A stretch of DNA of 15,247 nt, taken from positions 1 through 15,247 of the forward strand of contig CABTZO010000023.1 of the NCBI GenBank assembly GCA_902489335.1. The letters run 5' to 3'. The number at the start of each line of letters is the position of its first letter. Within the stretch, counting starts at the first letter, position 1. A program made the translations under genes and the position numbers. Positions 7,725 through 15,247 of the stretch are shown piece by piece. Source of the stretch: an uncultured Oscillospiraceae bacterium (GTDB taxonomy: Bacteria > Bacillota > Clostridia > Oscillospirales > Acutalibacteraceae). The notes under the pieces were generated by a model. That model had not been told where the DNA came from, ran no database searches, and worked only from the letters and a program-made list of their open reading frames with translations.

Positions 7725-8602
7725 TGATAAAAAGTATGACAGGCTTCGGCTCGTTTGAATACCAAGGCGAAGATTATAATATAAGTGTAGACCTTAAAAG
7801 TGTAAATCACAGATACTGTGAGATTTATATAAAAATGCCTTCAAACTTGAGCAAGATTGAAGAGAGCGTAAGAAAGAAAATATCGCAAACTTTTAGTCGC
7901 GGTAAGTTTGAGTGTTTTATTAAAGTTGATTATAAAAAAGGCGACAATATTGATGTTTCGTTAAATGAAAATATAGTAGAAAAATACATTGATTCAATTG
8001 AAAAATTGGAAGAAAAATATAATTTGAAAAATAATATTAAGCTTTCTCATATAATCAATTTGCCGGAAGTTTTTAGTATTAAATTATCCGGTAATGATGA
8101 TGAAAATCTTAAGGCGAATATTCTTTCATCGATTGAAAGTGCTGCAATTTCGCTCCGGCAGATGCGCGAGTCTGAAGGTGAGAAGTTATATGATGACCTT
8201 TCTGCTAAGATTGATTCCCTTTATTTGGAATTTGAAAATATTAAAAATGCTTCTTCTGATTTACTTGAGAAAAATTTAAATAAATTAAGACAAAGAATTT
8301 CAGAACTCCTTGAAAATGTGGATGTTGATGAAAACAGACTTATTACCGAAGCGGGAATCTTAGCAGACAGAGCTTGTATTGATGAAGAAATTGTGAGATT
8401 TGATTCACATATAAATCAACTTAAAAATATGTTGAAATCATCTGAACCTGTTGGAAGAAAAATGGACTTTTTGATTCAAGAAATGAATCGGGAAATAAAT
8501 ACGATAGGTTCCAAAACACAAGATTCTGAAATTGTGTCAAGTGTTGTAAATTTGAAATCAGAACTTGAGAAAATAAGAGAACAAGTTCAAAATGTAGAAT
8601 AA
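7721..8602 (+). CDS. yicC: YicC/YloC family endoribonuclease
   Basis: This is a member of the YicC/YloC family, recently characterised members of which are endoribonucleases acting on RNA stability. The N-terminal YicC domain begins IKSMTGFGSFEY (residues 3-14) and continues with VDLKSVNHRYCEIYIKMP. The C-terminal DUF1732 domain contains GRKMDFLIQEMNREINTIGS and the final SKTQDSEIVSSVVNLKSELE. The length of 293 aa is normal. Two adjacent ATGs (7721 and 7724) are possible; the family usually starts M-I-K/R-S-M-T, so 7724 is equally plausible. The gene overlaps the rluB stop and is followed by remA after 10 nt. The yicC-remA-gmk-rpoZ order is shared with B. subtilis and clostridia. Confidence 0.94.
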   Translation: MMIKSMTGFGSFEYQGEDYNISVDLKSVNHRYCEIYIKMPSNLSKIEESVRKKISQTFSRGKFECFIKVDYKKGDNIDVSLNENIVEKYIDSIEKLEEKYNLKNNIKLSHIINLPEVFSIKLSGNDDENLKANILSSIESAAISLRQMRESEGEKLYDDLSAKIDSLYLEFENIKNASSDLLEKNLNKLRQRISELLENVDVDENRLITEAGILADRACIDEEIVRFDSHINQLKNMLKSSEPVGRKMDFLIQEMNREINTIGSKTQDSEIVSSVVNLKSELEKIREQVQNVE

Positions 8603-8612
8603 CGGTGAAAAA

Positions 8613-8861
8613 GTGCAGATATTAAAAGTAGGATATGGCAATTTTGTCAATAAAGAAAAAGTAGTAGCAATCACGTCTGTTGATTCGGCGCCTATAAAGA
8701 GAATTATAAGCGAGGCAAAGGAAAAAGGACTCCTTATTGATACTACAAAGGGCAGAAAGACAGGAAGTGTCGTGATTGCCGAAAGTGGACATATAATTCT
8801 TTCATACATGAAACCTGAAGATTTACAGGATGAATTTTTAAATAAATCGGAGGACAATTAG
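8613..8861 (+). CDS. remA: RemA-family DNA-binding regulator (DUF370)
   Basis: RemA of B. subtilis is a small DNA-binding protein that activates matrix and osmoprotection operons; in clostridia the family is nearly universal but its targets are less known. The 82-aa sequence follows the family from end to end: VGYGNFVNKEKVVAI, DSAPIKRIISEAKEKG (residues 24-39), LIDTTKGRKTGSVVIAESGH (41-60), IILSYMKPEDL. In the usual GRR segment, where arginines contribute to DNA binding in RemA, this copy has GRK. The start is GTG at 8613 with GGTGA four bases upstream. The stop is one base before gmk. Whether it regulates anything like a matrix here is unknown. Confidence 0.93.
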   Translation: MQILKVGYGNFVNKEKVVAITSVDSAPIKRIISEAKEKGLLIDTTKGRKTGSVVIAESGHIILSYMKPEDLQDEFLNKSEDN

Positions 8862-8862
8862 C

Positions 8863-9435
8863 ATGAAGGGATTTGCTCTCATTATTTCCGGCCCGTCAGG
8901 TTCCGGAAAAGATACATTGATTGATGAACTTATTAAAAGAGATTCAGATATAATTACTTCAACTTCCTTTACAACGAGAAAACCCAGAGAAAATGAAGAA
9001 AACGGAAAAGACTATTATTTTGTTTCAGATCAAGAGTTCCGAGAAGCCATTGAAAACAATCAAATGCTTGAATATGTAAAATATCACAGTTATTATTATG
9101 GAACTCCGAAATTTTTTATAGATGAAAAAATATCTCAAGGAAAAATTGTAATCTTAAAAATAGATGTAATAGGTGCAGAAAGAGTGCGAAAGCTTTATGA
9201 AAATTCAGTAAGTATTTTCATTATGCCGCCATCATTGGAAACGCTTAGGGAAAGGCTTGTAAACAGAAATACTGAAAAAAAAGATGAAATAATCAAACGA
9301 CTCGAAATTGCTAAAAAGGAAATTTTGAAAAGTGATGACTTTGATTATATAATAGTAAATAATAAGCTTGATGAAGCTGTTGAGTCAGCTATAAAAATAA
9401 TAAATATACATAAAAAAATAAATGAGGAGAAATAA
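8863..9435 (+). CDS. gmk: Guanylate kinase
   Basis: Gmk phosphorylates GMP and dGMP to the diphosphates using ATP, in the cytoplasm, feeding GTP and (p)ppGpp pools. The P-loop is GPSGSGKDT (residues 10-18). The GMP-binding region reads FTTRKPRENEENGKDYYF (36-53), then YGTPKFFIDEKISQGKIVIL and IDVIGAERV. The lid region is RLVNRNTEKKDEIIKRL (131-147). At 190 aa the length is a little short but normal. Two differences from common Gmk are visible: Asp follows the P-loop lysine (GKDT rather than GKGT/GKSS), and IDVIGA replaces IDVQGA. The strong GGAGGA site (8849-8854) lies in the remA end. Its place between remA and rpoZ makes the gmk call secure despite those variants. Confidence 0.94.
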   Translation: MKGFALIISGPSGSGKDTLIDELIKRDSDIITSTSFTTRKPRENEENGKDYYFVSDQEFREAIENNQMLEYVKYHSYYYGTPKFFIDEKISQGKIVILKIDVIGAERVRKLYENSVSIFIMPPSLETLRERLVNRNTEKKDEIIKRLEIAKKEILKSDDFDYIIVNNKLDEAVESAIKIINIHKKINEEK

Positions 9436-9633
9436 ATGTTAAATCCGGATATTCAAAAAATTCTTAATAAGCAAGAAATAAACAGATATGCACTTGTAAC
9501 GGGTGTCGCAAAAAGAGCAAGACAAATAGCTTATAATGCTGAAGAAAAAGATATAATTTTACAGGAAAAACCGATAAGTATTGCTTTACAGGAACTTATC
9601 GATGATAAATACTATATAATTTTACCTCATTAG
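9436..9633 (+). CDS. rpoZ: RNA polymerase omega subunit
   Basis: Omega helps fold and assemble the beta-prime subunit of RNA polymerase. The protein is only 65 aa, within the range for Bacillota omega. It contains the conserved helix RYALVTGVAKRARQIAYNA (residues 17-35), followed by the usual PISIALQELIDDKYYI. The ATG follows the gmk stop directly, with GAGGAGA at 9424-9430. The gmk-rpoZ pairing is conserved in most Bacillota. In B. subtilis coaBC comes next; here priA follows after 10 nt. Confidence 0.93.
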   Translation: MLNPDIQKILNKQEINRYALVTGVAKRARQIAYNAEEKDIILQEKPISIALQELIDDKYYIILPH

Positions 9634-9643
9634 GAGATAATAA

Positions 9644-12043
9644 GTGGACTTTATCGGAACTGTCGGTGTTTATGTTGAAAAAACAAATTTTGGTTTTGAC
9701 AAAAGTTATGTTTATAAAGTTCCGGAACATCTTCAGGATAAGATTTTCATAGGACAGAGAGTTTTTGTTCCTTTTTCGGTGTCTGATAAAAAAAGACAGG
9801 CTGTTATCACCAAGTTAAATCCCGATCAGTCAACAAATAAATTAAAAGAAATTTTTGATTTGATTGACGAGCGACCTATTTTGAGTGATAAGCAACTTGC
9901 ACTTGCCGAATTCATTAAAGACAGGACTTTCTGCTCTTTTTTTGACGCTGTTAAACTTTTAATACCTATAGGTATTTCAGAAAAAATGAAAACTTTTTAT
10001 ACCATTTCTGACCAAATAGCAGTATCTGATGATGAAATCCTAAATATTATAAAAAATAATAATAAAATCGATATAGAAAATCTTTCGGATATTTTAAATA
10101 TATCTGAAATTGAAACAAGAAGAAGGCTAAAAAAATATATTGATGAAGGTAAGGTAAAAGAGTTAAGTCTAAGCTTCAGAAAAGTAAAAGATAAATCTAA
10201 AATTTTCTATGAAATAAAAGACGAAACATTGACTTTAGAAGAGCTTTACTCTCATGCAACGAGCAAACCTCAAAAAATCATACTTGAATTTTTATATAAT
10301 ACTAAGGGAGCATTCGAGAGAGATATCTTAGATTTTACCGCAGTTACAAAATCTGTTTTAAATACTTTAGTCAAAAAAGAGCTTATAATATCTACCGAAG
10401 AAGAAGTACTGAGAACTCCTTATATTCCAAATTTGAATAAGGCTGATAAAAATTTCAAATTAAACGATGAGCAACAGAAAGCCTATGAAAATCTGATTCA
10501 CGAATACAAAGACAGAAAAGCTCATGTAAGTCTTATTTATGGTGTGACCGGAAGCGGTAAAACTCATGTATTCTTAAAACTAATAGATAAAGCGATTGAA
10601 GATGATGGCGGAATTATAGTCATGGTTCCCGAAATTTCACTTACTTCTCAGATGCTAAGCATATTTAAAGATCGATACCGAGATAAAGTGGCGATTTTGC
10701 ACTCAGGACTCACTGTTGGTGAAAGACTTGATGAATACAAGAGAATTAAAAGAGGAGAAGCGAAAATTGTAATCGGAACAAGATCCGCTGTATTTGCACC
10801 TTTTGAAAAAATAAATCTGATTGTTATGGACGAAGAACATGATGAAAGCTATAAATCTCATTCAACACCAAGATATTCGACTCATACAATTGCCAAATAT
10901 TTGATAAACAGAGATAAGGGCCTTTTACTCTTATCTTCGGCTACGCCGGAAATCGGTAGTTTTGCAAATGCAAAGACCGGTAATTATTCATTAAACAAAC
11001 TGACAAAAAGATATTCATCCTCATCTTTACCTGAAGTTGTAAAAGTGGATATGAGTGGTATTTATGGTATATTCAGTCCTATACTTGTTCAAAAAATAAA
11101 CGATCAGCTTGACAAAGGTCATCAAGTTATATTACTGATAAACAGAAGGGGATTTAATACATTTATAAGATGTGAAGAATGCGGTGAAGTTCTATTCTGC
11201 CCAAATTGCTCAGTCGCTATGACCTATCATAGAGTAAATAATAGGCTGATTTGCCATTATTGCGGTTATTCTAAACCTTTTACCGAGGTATGCCCGAATT
11301 GTCACGAAAAATCACTTGTATATTCCGGCGCCGGCACGCAAAAGATAGAAGCTGAGATTCAAAGCTTGTTTTCTGATAAAAAGGTCCTCCGGCTTGATTC
11401 CGACACTAAAACTTATGGAGCATCGTTTGAAAAGAAATTAAAGGATTTTAAAGCCGGAAAATATCAAATTATGGTCGGCACGCAAATGGTCGCGAAAGGT
11501 TTAGATTTTGAAAATGTTACTTTGGTAGGCGTTTTAAACGCAGATAAGCAGATGTATGACGATGATTATAGAAGCACAGAAAGAACTTTTAATTTAATAA
11601 CACAAGTTGTCGGGAGATCAGGCAGAGGAAAATATCCGGGAGATGCGATTATACAGACTTTATCTCCGGAAAATGATATAATAAACTTAGCTGCAAATCA
11701 GGATTATGAATCATTTTTTGAACGGGAAATAAAAATACGAAAAGCAATGATTTATCCACCGTTCTGTACAATTTGTAAAATTGAATTATCAAGTTCAAAT
11801 TCTTTGAAAGCTCAAACGGCGGCACAGAAACTTTTTAATATTTTAAATAAAAATAAAAGCATGATAATTTTTGGGCCTATAGAAAGCAGAATTTTTAAGC
11901 TTGACAATAAATACAGATATCAAATAATGATCAAATTCAGGAATAAAAAAGAAGAAAGATTAAAACTCAAAAATGCTTTTGAAGCATATTATAGAGAAAA
12001 GGAGGCAAGGGGAGTAACAATGACCCCCGATATAATTTCATAA
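9644..12043 (+). CDS. priA: Primosomal replication restart helicase PriA
   Basis: PriA recognises stalled or collapsed forks and D-loops and reloads the replicative helicase. The N-terminal 3'-DNA-binding domain begins GVYVEKTNFGFDKSYVYKVP and includes GQRVFVPF. A winged-helix linker covers about residues 110-270. The helicase core has Walker A GVTGSGKT (300-307), Walker B DEEH (396-399), SSATP, and the motif VI region QVVGRSGRG (654-662). Eight cysteines, C510, C513, C519, C522, C537, C540, C550 and C553, form the two zinc sites. The length of 799 aa is full. The start is GTG at 9644 with AGGAGAT at 9632-9638, the first codon that includes the conserved N terminus. The stop overlaps the def ATG by one base. 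All key motifs are intact. Confidence 0.96.
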   Translation: MDFIGTVGVYVEKTNFGFDKSYVYKVPEHLQDKIFIGQRVFVPFSVSDKKRQAVITKLNPDQSTNKLKEIFDLIDERPILSDKQLALAEFIKDRTFCSFFDAVKLLIPIGISEKMKTFYTISDQIAVSDDEILNIIKNNNKIDIENLSDILNISEIETRRRLKKYIDEGKVKELSLSFRKVKDKSKIFYEIKDETLTLEELYSHATSKPQKIILEFLYNTKGAFERDILDFTAVTKSVLNTLVKKELIISTEEEVLRTPYIPNLNKADKNFKLNDEQQKAYENLIHEYKDRKAHVSLIYGVTGSGKTHVFLKLIDKAIEDDGGIIVMVPEISLTSQMLSIFKDRYRDKVAILHSGLTVGERLDEYKRIKRGEAKIVIGTRSAVFAPFEKINLIVMDEEHDESYKSHSTPRYSTHTIAKYLINRDKGLLLLSSATPEIGSFANAKTGNYSLNKLTKRYSSSSLPEVVKVDMSGIYGIFSPILVQKINDQLDKGHQVILLINRRGFNTFIRCEECGEVLFCPNCSVAMTYHRVNNRLICHYCGYSKPFTEVCPNCHEKSLVYSGAGTQKIEAEIQSLFSDKKVLRLDSDTKTYGASFEKKLKDFKAGKYQIMVGTQMVAKGLDFENVTLVGVLNADKQMYDDDYRSTERTFNLITQVVGRSGRGKYPGDAIIQTLSPENDIINLAANQDYESFFEREIKIRKAMIYPPFCTICKIELSSSNSLKAQTAAQKLFNILNKNKSMIIFGPIESRIFKLDNKYRYQIMIKFRNKKEERLKLKNAFEAYYREKEARGVTMTPDIIS

Positions 12044-12507
12044 TGGCATATAGAAACATAGTATTACAGGGAGATCCTATTCTTAAAAAGAAGAGCAGAA
12101 ATGTTGAAAAATTTGACGATAAAATTAAATTGTTGGTTGAAGATATGAAAGAAACCATGTATAAAAATGACGGAGTCGGACTTGCCGCAGTGCAGGTCGG
12201 AATTCTAAAAAGAATATTCATCGTTGATATCGGAGAGGGTTTAAATGTTTTCATAAATCCTGAGATTGAACAGATGAGCGGAGAATATATTGATAACGAG
12301 GGATGTCTTTCATTTCCCGGAAAACTTTATAAAGTCAGAAGACCTAAAATGGTAAAGGTCAAGGCTCAGGATGAAAACGGGAAAGAATTTGAAATTGAGG
12401 CGGAAGATCTTTTTGCAAGAGCAATTTGTCATGAAAATGATCACCTAAACGGGATAGTTTTTTTAGATCATGTCCGTTCGGAGGATCAAGATGACAATAA
12501 AGGATAA
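12043..12507 (+). CDS. def: Peptide deformylase
   Basis: This metalloenzyme (usually Fe2+) removes the formyl group from the N-terminal methionine of new proteins, reversing the product of the neighbouring fmt. Motif 1 is GVGLAAVQ (residues 44-51), motif 2 EGCLS with metal ligand C88, and motif 3 HENDH with ligands H130 and H134 and catalytic E131. The Val in GVGLAAVQ occupies the variable position that is commonly Pro. The length is 154 aa. The gene starts on the last base of the priA stop and ends 17 nt inside fmt, so def and fmt are translationally linked. All catalytic residues are present. Confidence 0.95.
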   Translation: MAYRNIVLQGDPILKKKSRNVEKFDDKIKLLVEDMKETMYKNDGVGLAAVQVGILKRIFIVDIGEGLNVFINPEIEQMSGEYIDNEGCLSFPGKLYKVRRPKMVKVKAQDENGKEFEIEAEDLFARAICHENDHLNGIVFLDHVRSEDQDDNKG

Positions 12508-13417
12508 AATTAATATCGTTTTTTTCGGCACACCGGATTTTGCACTGACATCTCTTGAAAAAATTTGTGCTGATCAAGAGTTCAATGTTATGGCAGTTGT
12601 AACGAAGCCCGATGCTCCAAGAGGCAGAAAAAAAATCATGACTCAGAGTGTAGTCGCTGATTTTGCTGATTCCAAAAACATTAAAGTCTTAAAGCCGGAA
12701 AAAATGAAAGATGATGAATTTATAAATGAAATTAATTCTTTAAAGGCTGATTTTTTTGTTGTAGTAGCTTATGGCAAAATTTTGCCAAAACAAATTTTAG
12801 AAATGCCAAAGTTCGGAGTTATAAATCTTCATGGATCTTTACTTCCAAAATACAGAGGTGCGGCACCTATTCAATTTTCTTTGTTAAACGGCGATAATAC
12901 AACAGGTGTTACAACAATGCTTCTTGATGAAGGAATGGATACAGGCGATATGCTCTTGAAAGAAGAGATAAAAGTTGAAAAAAGCGATGATTATTTTAGC
13001 CTTTCAAAAAAACTTGCCGAAATGGGTGCTGACTTACTTATTAAAACTCTTAAAACGTTCCGAACAATTATCCCTGAAAAGCAAAATGAAGAACTTGCAA
13101 CATATACAAGGATGATTGATAAAAATGACGGAAAGTTAAATTACAATGAAGATGTTATAAAAAATTTCAATAGGGTAAGGGCTCTGTCTTTTTGGCCGGT
13201 AGCCTACACAGAATTTAAAGGTAAAAAGCTTAAAGTTTATGAAGCTGACTACGAAAAAAGAGCTGATTGTGAAAAAGAAGAAATAAAAGTTTTAAAAAAC
13301 AAAATTGAAATTGGTTTTTATGACGGAGTATTGATACCAAAAGTTGTCCAGTTTGAGGGTAAAAAGAAGATGAATATATCTGACTTTGTAAACGGTCTCA
13401 AGTCTTTAAAAAATTGA
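12491..13417 (+). CDS. fmt: Methionyl-tRNA formyltransferase
   Basis: Fmt transfers a formyl group from 10-formyl-tetrahydrofolate to Met-tRNA(fMet) for translation initiation. The N-terminal Rossmann domain starts INIVFFGTPDFAL. The folate and catalytic region has N112, H114 and D150, with the signature SLLPKYRGAAPIQ (116-128) and LLDEGMDTGDML. The C-terminal OB-like domain starts near residue 210 with NRVRALSFWPVAYTEF. ATG 12491 is chosen because GGAGG at 12480-12484 lies 6 nt upstream and the Rossmann strand begins 7 residues later; an in-frame upstream ATG at 12470 would add seven residues and lacks a ribosome site. The length of 308 aa is normal. The stop TGA is embedded in the -35 of the next promoter. 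Confidence 0.95.
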   Translation: MTIKDKINIVFFGTPDFALTSLEKICADQEFNVMAVVTKPDAPRGRKKIMTQSVVADFADSKNIKVLKPEKMKDDEFINEINSLKADFFVVVAYGKILPKQILEMPKFGVINLHGSLLPKYRGAAPIQFSLLNGDNTTGVTTMLLDEGMDTGDMLLKEEIKVEKSDDYFSLSKKLAEMGADLLIKTLKTFRTIIPEKQNEELATYTRMIDKNDGKLNYNEDVIKNFNRVRALSFWPVAYTEFKGKKLKVYEADYEKRADCEKEEIKVLKNKIEIGFYDGVLIPKVVQFEGKKKMNISDFVNGLKSLKN

Positions 13418-13442
13418 CAAAACGTGCTAATTAAAGTAGGAT
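13414..13442 (+). promoter_or_regulatory. Sigma-A-type promoter before rlmN
   Basis: A perfect TTGACA (13414-13419) is followed at the optimal 17-nt spacing by TAGGAT (13437-13442; four of six consensus positions). The TGA of the -35 box is the fmt stop codon, and the -10 lies 33 nt before the rlmN TTG start. It would start a separate rlmN-stp transcript within the larger cluster. There is no terminator-like hairpin between fmt and rlmN, so read-through from upstream is also likely. Confidence 0.7.
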
Positions 13443-13475
13443 ATATTGATTATTTTAATAGAATGAGGAAAAGAT

Positions 13476-14516
13476 TTGTATCAAAAAACAGATTTACTTT
13501 CATTACCATTTGATAAACTATTGGATTTCTGTGTAAAAAGAGATTTAAAAAAATACAGGGCGATTCAAATTTTTGAAAGACTTCATATTAAAAGAAACAC
13601 AGATATTGATGATTTTACCGAGCTTTCTTTGGATTTGAGAAAAAAATTAAAAGAAGAAGCAAAGATCACCGAAATTGAAGTCTTAAAAGTTCAAAAATCT
13701 AAAAAAGATTTTACCATGAAATTTCTTTTCAGACTCGAAGATGGTTATACCGTTGAATCTGCCGTTTTGAAATATAAATACGGATATACGATGTGTCTTT
13801 CAACTCAAGTCGGTTGCAAAATGAACTGTGCTTTTTGCTTGACGGGAAAAGATAAATTTGAGAGAAACTTAAGTGCCGGTGAAATTTTAAGCCAAATATA
13901 CAAAGCTGAAGAAAAAGAAAATATTAAGATCGGCAGAGTTGTATTGATGGGAATGGGTGAGCCGCTTGATAATGTTTCAAATGTTCTTGACTTTATAAAA
14001 ATTGTAAGTGATCACAGAGGTAAAAATTTAGGGCAGAGAAATATAAGTGTTTCAACTTGTGGTATTGTACCTGCAATCATTAAAACCGCAGACGAAAAAA
14101 TTCCGTTTAATCTGGATATATCGCTTCATGCTTCCAATGATGAAATTAGAAATCGTCTTATGCCCATAAACAAAAAATATGATATAAAATCTCTTATAAA
14201 AGCAGCAAAATATTTTGCTGATACAACAGGAAGAAGAGTAACCCTTGTATATCTTTTGATTGACGGAGTAAATGATTCCGATGAAAATGCAAGAGAACTT
14301 GTTTCTTTGATAAAAGGACAAAAATTTCATCTTAATTTAATAAGATATAACGAAAATAAAATACTTGATTTTAAGACAAGCAAAAATATTGATAAATTTG
14401 CAGAAGTTTTGATTAAAAATGATATTACGGTTACGACCAGAAGAACCTTAGGCGATGATATAGATGCGGCTTGTGGTCTTTTGAGAAGAGCTCGTAATGA
14501 GGAGAAAATAATTTGA
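13476..14516 (+). CDS. rlmN: 23S rRNA/tRNA m2A methyltransferase RlmN (radical SAM)
   Basis: RlmN is a radical-SAM enzyme that methylates C2 of A2503 in 23S rRNA and of A37 in some tRNAs. The [4Fe-4S] ligands lie in CKMNCAFC, C114, C118 and C121. The methyl-carrying cysteine is C333 in DDIDAACGLL, and C107 matches the other conserved active-site cysteine. LMGMGEPLDN (158-167) and SVSTCGIVP (191-199) are family motifs. An N-terminal helical accessory domain covers about residues 1-70. The length of 346 aa is normal. The start is TTG at 13476 with GAGGA at 13465-13469; no ATG or GTG is available near the expected N terminus. The TGA overlaps the next start. This position before stp matches B. 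subtilis yloN-prpC. Confidence 0.95.
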   Translation: MYQKTDLLSLPFDKLLDFCVKRDLKKYRAIQIFERLHIKRNTDIDDFTELSLDLRKKLKEEAKITEIEVLKVQKSKKDFTMKFLFRLEDGYTVESAVLKYKYGYTMCLSTQVGCKMNCAFCLTGKDKFERNLSAGEILSQIYKAEEKENIKIGRVVLMGMGEPLDNVSNVLDFIKIVSDHRGKNLGQRNISVSTCGIVPAIIKTADEKIPFNLDISLHASNDEIRNRLMPINKKYDIKSLIKAAKYFADTTGRRVTLVYLLIDGVNDSDENARELVSLIKGQKFHLNLIRYNENKILDFKTSKNIDKFAEVLIKNDITVTTRRTLGDDIDAACGLLRRARNEEKII

Positions 14517-15225
14517 AGATAGTTGCAAAATCAGATATCGGAAAAATAAGAAAATCTAATCAAGACTCTTATGCTGCCGGCGAATTTCCGTCGGGAGTTG
14601 CTTGGGCTGTTATTTGTGACGGAATGGGCGGAGTAAACGGAGGTAATATCGCTTCATCAATGGCGGTTCAAATCATTTCCGAGGAAATCACTTCGATGTA
14701 TGACCGGGATTTAAGCGATGTAGCTTTTAAATCTATTCTTGAAAATGCAATAAAAAAGGCAAATGAAGAGATCTATAACTATTCTTTGAAAAAATCTGAA
14801 CTTACGGGAATGGGAACAACGGCGGTTGTTTGTATAGTAAAAAAAGATAAAATATTGATTGCTCACGTGGGAGACAGTCGTGCTTATTTCATTGAAAACG
14901 GCGAGGTCAATCAAATTACAAAGGATCATTCAATGGTCCAGGAAATGATTGAAACAGGTGAGATTACCGCAAACGAAGCAAAGACTTTTCCGGGGAAAAA
15001 TATCATAACACGTGCAGTCGGTGTTTCAATGTCAGTTGATATCGATTTTTCGATTTTTAATTTTGATGATAATAAAATTTTACTTTTGTGTACTGACGGA
15101 TTATCTAACTATGTTGACATTTCAGAAATAAAAAATATAACGGATAATAATACGTTCTATGAATACGCCGATAAACTTGTCGAAACTGCCAATAAAAACG
15201 GTGGAGGAGATAATATAACAGTAAT
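14513..15225 (+). CDS. stp: PP2C-family Ser/Thr protein phosphatase (Stp/PrpC), 3' end missing
   Basis: This metal-dependent phosphatase would remove phosphate from Ser/Thr residues, usually opposing a PASTA-domain kinase (PrkC/Stk) encoded next door. PPM motifs in order are SNQDSY (residues 15-20), CDGMGG (35-40, metal ligand D36), GMGTT, HVGDSRAY (118-125), TRAVG, CTDGLSN (193-199, D195) and GGGDNITV (230-237, D233). The start is TTG at 14513, whose TTGA overlaps the rlmN stop, with GAGGAG at about 14499-14504. No ATG precedes the conserved DIGKIRKSNQD. Genomic sequence ends at 15225, a few codons before the expected C terminus. An uncorrected translation would continue through adapter bases as DRKSTRL, which is artificial. 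Confidence 0.95.
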
Positions 15226-15247
15226 AGATCGGAAGAGCACACGTCTG
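15226..15247. other. Illumina TruSeq adapter remnant (not genomic)
   Basis: The final 22 bases begin AGATCGGAAGAGC and continue with CACACGTCTG, an exact match to the start of the standard TruSeq read-1 adapter. The break falls inside the stp gene, right after the conserved GGGDNITV segment. The base at 15226 could belong to either genome or adapter. A 22-base exact match at the very contig end is not plausibly chance. Confidence 0.98.

Noticed and set aside
8094..8279. 61-codon plus-strand frame within yicC
   Set aside because: Out-of-frame shadow of the well-conserved YicC protein.
12172..12195. Val in place of Pro in deformylase motif 1
   Set aside because: The motif is GxGxAAxQ and this is the variable position; all metal and catalytic residues are present.
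1..15225. Defence system, prophage, transposon, CRISPR array or tRNA
   Set aside because: I looked for repeats, transposase-like or phage-like proteins, and tRNA-like folds; all coding space is accounted for by core genes and gaps are below 80 nt.

Overview
The window is a 15.2 kb fragment of an AT-rich chromosome in which all 19 recognisable genes lie on the plus strand, with almost no intergenic DNA. Base composition, strong AGGAGG-type ribosome binding sites, a GerW/YtfJ-family protein, RemA (DUF370), a PP2C phosphatase of the Stp type and gene orders shared with Bacillus and clostridia all point to a low-GC Gram-positive (Bacillota, probably an anaerobic clostridial or Tissierellia-like lineage). 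The genus cannot be fixed from the sequence alone. Both ends are cut inside genes. The last 22 bases (15226-15247) are an exact match to the start of the Illumina TruSeq adapter and are not genomic.

Region 1 (1-5591) is one tightly packed run: an OmpR-type response regulator (5' end missing), its membrane histidine kinase, the DUF1385 membrane protein YqhQ, the release-factor methyltransferase PrmC, an M50 site-2-type protease, and the condensin partners ScpA and ScpB. Neighbours overlap by 4, 8, 26, 4 and 11 nt, or are separated by 1 nt, so translational coupling is likely along the whole run. Region 2 (5592-7004) begins with a good sigma-A-type promoter. It holds the two-gene unit ytfI (DUF2953) and ytfJ (GerW family), then a 12-bp hairpin.

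Region 3 (7005-13417) starts with the rRNA pseudouridine synthase rluB and then follows the conserved Bacillota order yicC/yloC, remA, gmk, rpoZ, priA, def, fmt. Region 4 (from 13414) begins with a TTGACA promoter that overlaps the fmt stop codon and drives rlmN and a PP2C phosphatase gene that runs off the end. Compared with the well-known Bacillus subtilis order, coaBC is absent between rpoZ and priA, and rsmB is absent between fmt and rlmN.

Functionally this is housekeeping DNA: GTP supply and transcription (gmk, rpoZ), replication restart (priA), N-formyl-methionine cycling (fmt, def), ribosome and release-factor modification (rluB, rlmN, prmC), chromosome segregation (scpAB), envelope sensing (two-component pair) and Ser/Thr dephosphorylation (stp). 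I found no mobile element, CRISPR array, tRNA, rRNA or defence module, and nothing that makes a convincing undescribed system. The best items for a second look are the adapter tail, the translational coupling of a two-component system to yqhQ-prmC-scpAB, the hairpin that lies directly before a promoterless rluB, a PhnN-like P-loop in Gmk, and the high proportion of non-ATG starts.
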